From positions 1 to 64,000 of the forward strand of contig JBJOHO010000020.1 in NCBI GenBank assembly GCA_046047615.1: DNA of 64,000 nucleotides. The letters are read 5' to 3'. Below, piece by piece: positions 17,204 through 24,610 of this stretch. The notes under the pieces were generated by a model, which saw only the letters and a program-made list of their open reading frames with translations, did not search any database and was not told the DNA's origin. A program made the position numbers and the translations under genes. Every line of letters starts with the position of its first letter. Within the stretch, counting starts at the first letter, position 1. This DNA is from ZC4RG30 sp046047615. Lineage in GTDB: Bacteria; Pseudomonadota; Gammaproteobacteria; Steroidobacterales; Steroidobacteraceae.

Positions 17204-18415
17204 TCAGTCCGCGCGCGTGGCGCGCGCGAACACGGCCTTGAGATAACGGGTTTCGGGGATGGCCGGATGCACGGGATGGTCCGGCCCCTGGCCGCCGAAG
17301 GCCAGCACTTGCAGGTCGCGCCCGGCGGCCCGCGCCGCGGACTGCAACAGGGTCGGCAGGCTGTCGGCCGGCAGGTGGAAGGAGCAGGAGCAGCTGACCA
17401 GCAGACCATCATCGCCGAGCAGCCGCAGGGCCAGCAGGTTCAGCTTGCGGTAGGCCGCCTCGCCCTGCGGCAGGTCCTTGCGGCGCTTGATGAAGGCCGG
17501 CGGATCCACCACCACCACGTCATAGCGTTCACCGGCCGACTGCAGCGCGGCCAGCACGTCGAAGGCATCGCCGCGATGCAGGCCCACGTCGAAGCCGTTC
17601 GCCTGCGCGTTGGCGCGCGCGGCGTCCAGCGCCGGCTGCGAGGCATCGACGCAGTCGGCGGCCGCGGCACCACGGGCGAGTGCGACACAGGCCCAGCCGC
17701 CCACATAGCTGCAGACATCCAGCACGCGGGCGCCGCGCGGCATGAGCCGTGCCAGCATCCCGCGGTTGGCGGCCTGGTCATAGAACCAGCCGGTCTTCTG
17801 GCCACCGGCCAAGGGTGCCGCGAGGCGCAGCCCCTGCTCGACCACCTCGACCTGCGCCGGCGCCTCGCCCCAGGCCACTTCGACGCCACGCGGCAACTGT
17901 TCCAGGTCGCGGGCCGAGGTGTCGTTCTTCCAGACCAGGCACTGCGGGTCGAGGACCTCGCGCAGGGCGGCCTCGATGACCGGTCGCAGGCGCTCCATGC
18001 CGGCGGTGGCCAACTGTCCGACCACGACGCTGCCGAAGCGGTCGAGGACCAGCCCCGGCAGGCCATCGGCTTCACCGAACACCAGCCGGTAGCAGCGGTC
18101 CGTGTACAGCCGCTCGCGCAGCGCCAGCGCGCGCCGCAGGCGGCCGGCAAAGAAGGCGGCATCCGGCAGCAGCGCGGCGTCGCGCGACAGCAGGCGGCCG
18201 CAGATCAGCGTGTGCGGATTCAGGGTCGCAATGCCCAGCGGCTGGCCGCGCGAGCATTCGACGCGCACCAGGTCTCCCGCGCTGAAGGCGGTCAGCGCAG
18301 TGGCCGTGGTATCGACCTCGTTGGAGTAGATCCAGAGGTGGCCGGCGCGCAGGCGCTTGTCTTCATGGCGCCTCAGCCGGAGCACGGGCAGTGCCGCGGC
18401 ACTCGTTGCAGTCAT
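17204..18415 (-). CDS. rlmI: Class I rRNA large-subunit methyltransferase, RlmI-like (m5C)
   Basis: The 403-residue protein has an N-terminal PUA domain (LRLRRHEDKRLRAGHLWIYSNEVD), a middle EEHEE-like region, and a SAM-dependent domain with RVLDVCSYVGGWACVALARG and the catalytic VVVDPPAFIKRRKD. A cysteine in the CSCSFHL strand fits an m5C methylase. E. coli RlmI methylates C1962 of 23S rNA; the exact target here is inferred. The start was set at MTATSAAALPV (18415), which suits the PUA domain; the open frame above it is a shadow. It heads the run rlmI-lgt-thyA-SET-kup-folA and is divergent from the DUF255 gene. Confidence 0.88.
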   Translation of the reverse strand: MTATSAAALPVLRLRRHEDKRLRAGHLWIYSNEVDTTATALTAFSAGDLVRVECSRGQPLGIATLNPHTLICGRLLSRDAALLPDAAFFAGRLRRALALRERLYTDRCYRLVFGEADGLPGLVLDRFGSVVVGQLATAGMERLRPVIEAALREVLDPQCLVWKNDTSARDLEQLPRGVEVAWGEAPAQVEVVEQGLRLAAPLAGGQKTGWFYDQAANRGMLARLMPRGARVLDVCSYVGGWACVALARGAAAADCVDASQPALDAARANAQANGFDVGLHRGDAFDVLAALQSAGERYDVVVVDPPAFIKRRKDLPQGEAAYRKLNLLALRLLGDDGLLVSCSCSFHLPADSLPTLLQSAARAAGRDLQVLAFGGQGPDHPVHPAIPETRYLKAVFARATRAD

Positions 18416-18472
18416 GTTTGCGGGCCGGAGGGTTGCGTATAGTGCCGCGCAGTGTACTGGGATCGGCATTGA

Positions 18473-20128
18473 ATGACGCGGCTTGACGATGGCAGTGGCG
18501 GCGCGCCCTTCGACTGGCAGCGCTGGGAACCCGAGGTGCTCGCACGGGCTGCGCGCTGCGGGCGCACACTGCTGCTGCTCATCGGCGACCCGGCCAATCC
18601 CGGTGCGCGCGACATGGCGCGGCAACTGCACGCGGACAGCGCCCTGGCCGGTTTCGTGCAGGAACATTACCTGCCGGTGCGCGTGGACCGCCACGAGCAA
18701 CCCGACCTCGACCACTTCTGCCAGGTCGCCCACCAACTGCTCACGCGCGAGCCCGGCGGCTGGCCGCTGCTGTTGTGCGTGGACCCGGACTCGCGGCTGC
18801 CATGGTTCAGCGGCGGCTACTTCCCGGCCCAGGCAGCGGGTGGCTTGCCCGCCCTTGGCACGGTGCTGCACAAGGCGGCGCAGTTCGCGCGCGAACAGGC
18901 CCGCCTGCGCCAGTCGCAGGACGCCATGCTGCGCGAGGCGCTGCACCATGTGGAAGGCGCAGGACCTGCGGCAGTCCTGAGGCTGGACCGCCTTCCGCTC
19001 GACGGCGCACGTCGCCAGCTCGAGGCCACGACGGACGCGCTGCACGGGGGTTGGGCTGGCTCGCCGCGTTTCGCACAGCCGCAGCGCATCGATTTCCTGT
19101 TGCGGCACTGGCACGACAGTGCCGCAACGCCTGAGCCGGACCTGCCGGCGCTCTACCTCGCCAGCCTCGCGCTCACCCGGATGGCCGGCAGCGGCCTGCA
19201 GCAGGACAACGGCGGCTTCGCGCATTGCGCCCTCGGCCCCGGCTGGTCCGCCCCGCAGGGCGGTCTGCTGCTCGCCGACAATGCGGCGCTGTTGGCGCTG
19301 TACACGCGGGCCTGGCAGGCCACTGGCGAGGCGCGTTTCGCGGACGTTGCCGGGGGCGTGGCGGATTTCCTGCTGCAGACGCTGCGGCGCGACGATGGCG
19401 GCTTCCGTGTCGGCCTCGGTGAGCTGCCGCAATGCCAGGACGGGCGCTGTGCAACGGCCGGCAATGCGCTGGCGGTGGAGGCGCTGGCCAGCGCAGCGCG
19501 CGCGCTGGACCGCGACGACTGCGCGGTCGCGGCGGATGCCGCCTTTGCGCGTCTGCGGCGCGAGCACTGGCTGACGGACCGCCTGCTGGCCTTCAGTGTC
19601 GCGGACGGTGGTGGCCGCGTCATCGACGCCAGTCTCGACGACCACGCCGCGCTGATCCATGCCAGCCTGGCGCTGTGTGCCCTGCGCCCCGGCCGCGACG
19701 ACCTCGCCTGGGCCGGCCAGCTTGCGGACCAGATGCTGGCGCGCTTCGAAGACACGGCGCGCGGCGGCTTCTTCACCGGCGTTGCGGGCCCGGCCGCGCC
19801 AGCACTGCGCCTGCGGCGCATGGCCGACGAACCGCAGCCCGGCGGCAATGCGCTGGCGGCCAGTGCGCTGCTGCAACTGGGCAGCCTGCGCCAGCAGCCG
19901 CGCTGGCTGCAGGCCGCGGAACGCACGGTGCTGGCGGCCTGGCCCGCCCTGCTCGCACAGCCGGCACAGCACACCGGCCTGCTGGCCGTGCTGCGCGGCC
20001 TGCTCGACCCGCCGACGCTGGTGCCGCTGGTCGAGGGCGATGCGGCTGCGGTCACGCTGGCCCGGCAGCTGCGACGCCCTTATGCACCGCGGCTGCTGGT
20101 CGCCTGGCTGGGGGCCGGGGACGTCTAG
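18473..20128 (+). CDS. DUF255/YyaL-like protein: degenerate thioredoxin domain plus (alpha/alpha)6 barrel
   Basis: The 551-residue protein follows the layout of YyaL/SSP411 proteins: an N-terminal thioredoxin-fold domain (about residues 10-150, with LPVRVDRHEQPDLDHF and GGWPLLLCVDPDSRLPWFSGGYFP) and a C-terminal toroid related to sugar epimerases and glycosidases (GGFAHCALGPGWSAP, LLADNAALLALYTRAWQATGE, DDHAALIHASLALC). In most members the first domain has a CHWCH motif; here the same place reads IGDPANPGARDMA, with no Cys. It is also shorter than the usual 650-700 residues. The function of the family is not established. A TATAGT (18438-18443) may be its -10 element. Confidence 0.82.
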   Translation: MTRLDDGSGGAPFDWQRWEPEVLARAARCGRTLLLLIGDPANPGARDMARQLHADSALAGFVQEHYLPVRVDRHEQPDLDHFCQVAHQLLTREPGGWPLLLCVDPDSRLPWFSGGYFPAQAAGGLPALGTVLHKAAQFAREQARLRQSQDAMLREALHHVEGAGPAAVLRLDRLPLDGARRQLEATTDALHGGWAGSPRFAQPQRIDFLLRHWHDSAATPEPDLPALYLASLALTRMAGSGLQQDNGGFAHCALGPGWSAPQGGLLLADNAALLALYTRAWQATGEARFADVAGGVADFLLQTLRRDDGGFRVGLGELPQCQDGRCATAGNALAVEALASAARALDRDDCAVAADAAFARLRREHWLTDRLLAFSVADGGGRVIDASLDDHAALIHASLALCALRPGRDDLAWAGQLADQMLARFEDTARGGFFTGVAGPAAPALRLRRMADEPQPGGNALAASALLQLGSLRQQPRWLQAAERTVLAAWPALLAQPAQHTGLLAVLRGLLDPPTLVPLVEGDAAAVTLARQLRRPYAPRLLVAWLGAGDV

Positions 20129-20565
20129 GCCGGCTGGTCCAGCGCGCGGCGCACCGCCTGCAGCAGCGCGGCATCCGCCGTGGCATCAAAGCGTGGCGCG
20201 GCGGCCCAGTCATACATCCAGGGATGGGCCGTGGCCAGCGCCGGAGGCTCGTCCGCGTAGCGCGGCACGACGTGCGCGTGCAGCGCCGGCTCGACATTGC
20301 CGAACATCGCGTAGTTGATGCGCAGCGCGCCGGTGGCCTGCAGCACGGCATCGCCGAGGCGGGCCATGTCGGCAAGAAAAGCGGTGCGCGCCGCGCCAGC
20401 AAGCTCGTTCAGCGTGCCCACGACCGGATCCGGCAGCAGCAGCGCATAGCCGCGCAGGAACTGCTGCTCGCCGAACACGGCCCAGCCGCCCGGCAGGCGC
20501 GCGATGCAGCTGGGGTCTGTGCCGGCGCGCAGCGCGGCGACGCGGCGATGGATGGCAGTGGTCAC
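20125..20565 (-). CDS. HIT-family nucleotide hydrolase/transferase-like protein
   Basis: The protein contains NYAMFGNVEPALHAHVVPRY, the HIT motif in the variant HAHVVP found in a proteobacterial Ap4A-hydrolase-like branch; the third His of the classical HxHxH is Val. HIT proteins cleave nucleotide phosphoanhydrides or phosphoramidates. The GTG start at 20565 is favoured because AGGAG lies at an ideal distance upstream; it gives 146 residues. An ATG 37 codons further up would add a sequence without family similarity. The stop codon overlaps the convergent DUF255 gene by 4 bases. Confidence 0.85.
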   Translation of the reverse strand: MTTAIHRRVAALRAGTDPSCIARLPGGWAVFGEQQFLRGYALLLPDPVVGTLNELAGAARTAFLADMARLGDAVLQATGALRINYAMFGNVEPALHAHVVPRYADEPPALATAHPWMYDWAAAPRFDATADAALLQAVRRALDQPA

Positions 20566-20657
20566 GCGGGACTCCTGATCGTCAAGATGTTGGAAAGCAC
20601 CAGCAGGCCGACCGTGAGCGATACGGTGCCCGGGGTGCCGGCGAGCAGGTTTGCCAT
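20562..20657 (-). CDS. Possible 31-residue hydrophobic membrane peptide upstream of the HIT gene
   Basis: An ATG at 20657 opens a frame ending at a TGA that overlaps the HIT GTG start (GTGA). The peptide has one hydrophobic stretch, GTVSLTVGLLVLSNILT, flanked by a short basic end, as in small single-pass proteins. The overlap with the next gene and the AGGAG lying inside it fit translational coupling. No family is known to me and no ribosome site is clear before its ATG, so it may be chance. Confidence 0.3.
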   Translation of the reverse strand: MANLLAGTPGTVSLTVGLLVLSNILTIRSPA

Positions 20658-20680
20658 CGGCGCAGCATAGCCGCATCCGC

Positions 20681-20686
20681 TAGACT
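20681..20686 (+). promoter_or_regulatory. Candidate -10 element (TAGACT) of the GH17 gene
   Basis: TAGACT ends 8 bases before the ATG at 20695 and no Shine-Dalgarno is seen between them, so the transcript would be leaderless or nearly so. The -35 region is not recognisable. Confidence 0.35.
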
Positions 20687-20694
20687 GCTGCGCC

Positions 20695-22329
20695 ATGCAA
20701 CGTCCGCACGCACGCCTGCTGCTTGTCCTGCTGGTTCCGCTGCTGCTCGCCCTGTGGGCCTGGCAGGGTCGGCCGGTCGATCTGGTCGATGCGCCCGACG
20801 GGCGCTTCCAATGTGCCTCGTACACGCCACCACGCGACGAGCCGATGCGCGCCGACACGCGCATCCCGCGGGAGCAGATCCGCCGCGAGCTGGCAGTGCT
20901 GGCGCCGCGCTTCGGCTGCGTGCGCACCTATTCGGTCAACAACGGCATGGACGCGGTGCCGGAGGTGGCGCGGGAGCTGGGGCTGCGGGTGCTGCTGGGC
21001 CTGTGGATCGGCAGCGACCCGCTGCACAACCAGCGTGAGATCGAGCGGGGGCTGGCGGTGGCGGCGGCGGCCGGCGATGTCATCGACGGCATCATCGTCG
21101 GCAATGAAGTGCTGCTGCGGCGCGAGCTCACCGCCGCACAGCTCGAACCGCTGTTGCGGCAAGTGAACGACGCCACCGACCTGCCGGTGACCTACGCGGA
21201 CGTCTGGGATTTCTGGCGCACCAACCCGCAGCTGCAGCATGCGGTGGACTACCTCACGATCCACCTGCTGCCCTACTGGGAAAACGAACCCAGCGGCATC
21301 GACGCTGCCCTGCGGCATACCGCAGAGATGTGGGGCGAGGCACGCGTGACCTTCCCGGACAAGCGGCTGTTCATCGGCGAGACCGGCTGGCCCAGCGCCG
21401 GACGCCAGCGCGAGGACGCCGTGCCGGGGACGCTCAACCAGGCGCGTTTCCTGCGCGAGTTCACCGACTGGGCCCGCCGCGAGGGTGCGCCCTACAACCT
21501 CATCGAGGCCTTCGACCAGGCCTGGAAGCGCGGCCAGGAAGGCACCGTCGGCGGACACTGGGGCCTCTACACCGCCGATCTCACGCCGAAGTTCCCGTTG
21601 CAGGGCCTGGTCACCGCCGACACCCGCTGGTGGCGTGGTCCCGCGGCGGGGGTGGCTGGCGCCCTGCTGCTGCTGGCGTTGGCGCGCGGGTCGCGCTGGC
21701 GCGGCGCAACGACGTTGCCGGTGGCCGCGCTGGGCGGCGCGGCGCTGGGCCTGCTGCTGCCCTGGCAATGGGACTACGCCCTGGCCGCCAGCCGCAGCAC
21801 GGTGGAAGCGGGCGTGCTCGCCCTGCTCTGGCTGGCTGGCAGCCTGCTGTTCGCCAAGACCGTCCTGCGCTGGCAGGAACCGGCCGCGCCGGCGGGCGTC
21901 GGCAGTCTGCTGGCCAGCCTGGACCGGCGCCGGCCGCTCGACGGCAGCCGCCTGCCGCAGCACCGGCTGGCGGGCCTGCTGCGCTTCATCGTGCTGGCCG
22001 GGGCCGCCCACGTGGCGCTGGGCCTGGCGCTCGACGGGCGCTACCGCGGCTTCCCGGTGGTCTTCTACGTCTTGCCGGCGATCGCATTGCTGCAGCGTGC
22101 CGCCGCGCGAACACCAACGGACACCGCCATGGCGGGCTGGCGTGGGCAGGCCGAAGAGGCGGTGCTGGCCTGGGTGGTGGCGCTGGGCAGCCTGGTGTTC
22201 ATGGCCCTCGAGGGCCCGCTGAACCTGCAGTCGCTGGCGATGGGCGCCTCAGGCCTGCTGCTGGCCTTTGCGGTGCTGTGGCCGCTGCACGGCCGCCGCG
22301 TTGCGGGCGACGACCAGCAAGGCCAGTAG
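20695..22329 (+). CDS. Membrane-anchored glycoside hydrolase family 17-like beta-glucan enzyme
   Basis: The 544-residue protein begins with a membrane anchor, then a TIM-barrel region (about residues 30-310) with the two catalytic glutamates expected of GH17: IDGIIVGNEVLLRRE (acid/base) and RLFIGETGWPSAG (nucleophile). From residue 315 on there are several transmembrane helices. Bacterial proteins of this design act in beta-1,3/1,6-glucan or cyclic glucan synthesis, often next to a glycosyltransferase; none is adjacent here. The last 81 bases overlap the convergent small membrane protein gene. Confidence 0.87.
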   Translation: MQRPHARLLLVLLVPLLLALWAWQGRPVDLVDAPDGRFQCASYTPPRDEPMRADTRIPREQIRRELAVLAPRFGCVRTYSVNNGMDAVPEVARELGLRVLLGLWIGSDPLHNQREIERGLAVAAAAGDVIDGIIVGNEVLLRRELTAAQLEPLLRQVNDATDLPVTYADVWDFWRTNPQLQHAVDYLTIHLLPYWENEPSGIDAALRHTAEMWGEARVTFPDKRLFIGETGWPSAGRQREDAVPGTLNQARFLREFTDWARREGAPYNLIEAFDQAWKRGQEGTVGGHWGLYTADLTPKFPLQGLVTADTRWWRGPAAGVAGALLLLALARGSRWRGATTLPVAALGGAALGLLLPWQWDYALAASRSTVEAGVLALLWLAGSLLFAKTVLRWQEPAAPAGVGSLLASLDRRRPLDGSRLPQHRLAGLLRFIVLAGAAHVALGLALDGRYRGFPVVFYVLPAIALLQRAAARTPTDTAMAGWRGQAEEAVLAWVVALGSLVFMALEGPLNLQSLAMGASGLLLAFAVLWPLHGRRVAGDDQQGQ

Positions 22330-22674
22330 CACGCCGACCACGGCCGCGTCGAAACGGTACAGCAACATGCTGGCGAGGCCGCAGCACAGCGCGGCAAACG
22401 CCAGCAACGACGACCGCGTGAACGTCGCCAGCAGGCCGAGCAGCGTCGCTGCGGTGCCGGCGAGGTTCTTCACGAACAGCATGACCACGGCATGGCGCAA
22501 GGCACAGGCCAGTGCGGGGCCGCCGCCGGCCTCGCAGGCCGCGGCGACGGCCTGCGGTTCCACCAGTTGGTACTTGGCCAGCAGGGTCAGGCCACCCGTC
22601 GCCAGCACCGCGGCGATGCCGGCCAGCAGTCCGGGGCTCCAGGGGGAAGGCAGCGGAGTGGTCGCGGTGTTCAT
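22249..22674 (-). CDS. Small integral membrane protein, last gene of the ABC exporter run
   Basis: The 141-residue protein has four predicted hydrophobic helices (LLAGIAAVLATGGLTLLA, HAVVMLFVKNLAGTAATLL, LLAFAALCCGLASMLLY, AAVVGVLLALLVVA) and a basic tail. No family was recognised; the four-helix size is like EamA/SMR half-transporters, but the signature residues are absent. Its ATG overlaps the permease stop codon (ATGA), so it is translated with the exporter. It overlaps the 3' end of the GH17 gene by 81 bases, an unusually long convergent overlap. Confidence 0.7.
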   Translation of the reverse strand: MNTATTPLPSPWSPGLLAGIAAVLATGGLTLLAKYQLVEPQAVAAACEAGGGPALACALRHAVVMLFVKNLAGTAATLLGLLATFTRSSLLAFAALCCGLASMLLYRFDAAVVGVLLALLVVARNAAAVQRPQHRKGQQQA

Positions 22675-23897
22675 TCGTAGCGCAGGGCCTCGATGGGGTT
22701 GAGCTGCGAGGCGCGGCGCGCGGGCATGTAGCCGAACAGGATGCCGACGCCGGCCGACGCCGCGATGGCCACCAGCACGATGGCCGGGCTGATGTATACC
22801 GACCAGCCGATGAGCCAGGACACCGCCAGCGCGATGCCCACGCCCAGCACCAGGCCCAGCAGCCCCCCGGCCATGCACAGCAGCACGGCCTCGGTGAGGA
22901 ACTGGCCGAGGATGTCGCCCGGCCGCGCGCCGATGGCCATGCGCAGGCCGATCTCGCGGGTGCGCTCGGTGACCGACACCAGCATGATGTTCATGATGCC
23001 GATGCCACCCACCAGCAGCGAGATCGCGGCGGTGGAGGCCAGCAGCAGGCCCAGCGTCTGCTGGGTGGCGCTGGCGGTGGCCAGGAACTCGGCGAAGTTG
23101 CGCACCATGAAGTTGTCCGGCTGGTCGGCGCCGATGCGCCGCCGCTGGCGCAACACACGCTCGATGTCGGCCTGCACCTCGGCGAGGTCGTAGCCGTCGT
23201 CGACGCGCACCAGCAGCTGGCCCACCTCGTCCGGAACGCGGACGCGGCCCATCAGGCGCGAGCGCGCCGTGGACAGCGGCACCAGCACCACGTCGTCCTG
23301 GTCGCGGCCACCGGCCTGGCCCTTGGTGGACAGCACACCGATGATGTCGAAGGGCACGTTGTTCAGGCGGATGGTGGTGCCGACCGGATCGGCGGCGCCG
23401 AACAGCTCGCGCGCGACGGTGGAACCGATCAAGGCCACCTTGCGGCGCCCCTGCTCCTCCACGGCGTCGAAGTAGCGCCCGGCGGCCACCGGCCAGTCGC
23501 GCACTTCCTGGATGTCGGACGTGGCGCCATTGACCTGCGTCACCCAGTTGCTGTTGCCCACCACCACCGTGGCCGAGTTGTTCATGTTGCCGGCGACGGC
23601 CTTGATGCCGGGCACGGTCTCGCGCAGTGCGCGCAGGTCTTTCTCGGTGAGCGGTGGCGCGGAACCCATGCCACCGCGGCGGCCACCCACGTTCATCGCA
23701 CCGGGGAAGATCGTCAGCTGGTTGGTGCCGAGGCTGGCGATCTGCTTCTCGATCTCGCGGCTGGCGCCGCTGCCGATGGCGGACATGACGATGACGCTGC
23801 CGACGCCGATGATGATGCCCAGCGTGGTGAGCACGCTGCGCATGACGTTGCGGCGCAGGGCGATGACGGCCGTGCCGATGAACTCTGCCAGCGTCAT
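22671..23897 (-). CDS. MacB-type ABC transporter permease
   Basis: The 408-residue protein has the MacB/FtsX layout: an N-terminal helix (ALRRNVMRSVLTTLGIIIGVGSVIVM), a large periplasmic domain, and three C-terminal helices beginning LLVGGIGIMNIMLVSVTERTREIGLRMAIGA. The ATPase is a separate gene, as in the LolCD-like and YknYZ groups. With the upstream HlyD-like adaptor it would form a tripartite efflux pump or a mechanotransmission exporter for peptides, lipids or macrolides; the substrate is not known. Both ends overlap neighbours by 4 bases. Confidence 0.94.
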   Translation of the reverse strand: MTLAEFIGTAVIALRRNVMRSVLTTLGIIIGVGSVIVMSAIGSGASREIEKQIASLGTNQLTIFPGAMNVGGRRGGMGSAPPLTEKDLRALRETVPGIKAVAGNMNNSATVVVGNSNWVTQVNGATSDIQEVRDWPVAAGRYFDAVEEQGRRKVALIGSTVARELFGAADPVGTTIRLNNVPFDIIGVLSTKGQAGGRDQDDVVLVPLSTARSRLMGRVRVPDEVGQLLVRVDDGYDLAEVQADIERVLRQRRRIGADQPDNFMVRNFAEFLATASATQQTLGLLLASTAAISLLVGGIGIMNIMLVSVTERTREIGLRMAIGARPGDILGQFLTEAVLLCMAGGLLGLVLGVGIALAVSWLIGWSVYISPAIVLVAIAASAGVGILFGYMPARRASQLNPIEALRYE

Positions 23898-24610
23898 GCG
23901 GCATGCTCCAGGCGTGGTGGCGGCCCGTCCTCGACGATGCGGCCGTCCTTCACGCGCAGCAGGCGGCGCGCGTGGGCCGCCACGTCCAGTTCGTGGGTCA
24001 CCATGATGATGGTCATGCCCTGGCGGTTGAGTTCCTCGAAGAGCTGCAGGATCTCGAGCGACGTGGCGCTGTCGAGCGCACCGGTGGGCTCGTCGGCGAG
24101 GATGAGGCTGGGCGAGTTGACCAGCGCCCGGGCGATGGCGACGCGCTGCTGCTGGCCGCCGGACAGGCGCGAGGGCACGTGGTCCATGCGGCTGGCCAGC
24201 CCGACCTGTTCGAGGCAGCGCCGCGCCAGCGCGTCCGGGTCCGCCGGCCGCGGCTCGGCGTAGGTCAGCGGCAGCTTCACGTTGTCGAGCGCGCTGGTGC
24301 GCGCCAGCAGGTTGAACTGCTGGAACACGAAGCCGATCGTCTTGTTGCGCAGGCGGGCCAGCTCGTCGCGCGACAGCGTGCCGATGTCGGTGCCATCGAT
24401 CAGCAGCTGGCCGCGGCTGGGCACGTCCAGCGCACCGATCATGTTCATCAGTGTCGACTTGCCGGAACCGGACGGGCCCATGATGGCGACGAATTCGCCG
24501 TGCTGGATCTCGAAGCTCACGTCGCGCAGCGCGTGCACCTGCTGCTCGCCGAGGTCATAGACCTTGCCGAGACCGCGCGCGGCGACGACCGGCGCGGCCA
24601 CGGTCGTCAT
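23894..24610 (-). CDS. MacB/LolD-type ABC transporter ATP-binding protein
   Basis: The 238-residue ATPase shows Walker A GPSGSGKST, the Q-loop VFQQFNLL, signature LSGGQQQRVAIARAL, Walker B LILADEPTGALD and the H-loop VTHELDVAAHA. The start MTTVAAPVV at 24610 overlaps the adaptor stop (ATGA); the frame above it is a shadow. It energises the MacB-type permease encoded directly downstream. Confidence 0.96.
   Translation of the reverse strand: MTTVAAPVVAARGLGKVYDLGEQQVHALRDVSFEIQHGEFVAIMGPSGSGKSTLMNMIGALDVPSRGQLLIDGTDIGTLSRDELARLRNKTIGFVFQQFNLLARTSALDNVKLPLTYAEPRPADPDALARRCLEQVGLASRMDHVPSRLSGGQQQRVAIARALVNSPSLILADEPTGALDSATSLEILQLFEELNRQGMTIIMVTHELDVAAHARRLLRVKDGRIVEDGPPPRLEHAA

Noticed and set aside
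17204..19972. 922-residue extension upstream of the RlmI-like protein
   Set aside because: The added part is antisense to the DUF255 gene and low-complexity; the PUA domain begins just after the ATG at 18415.
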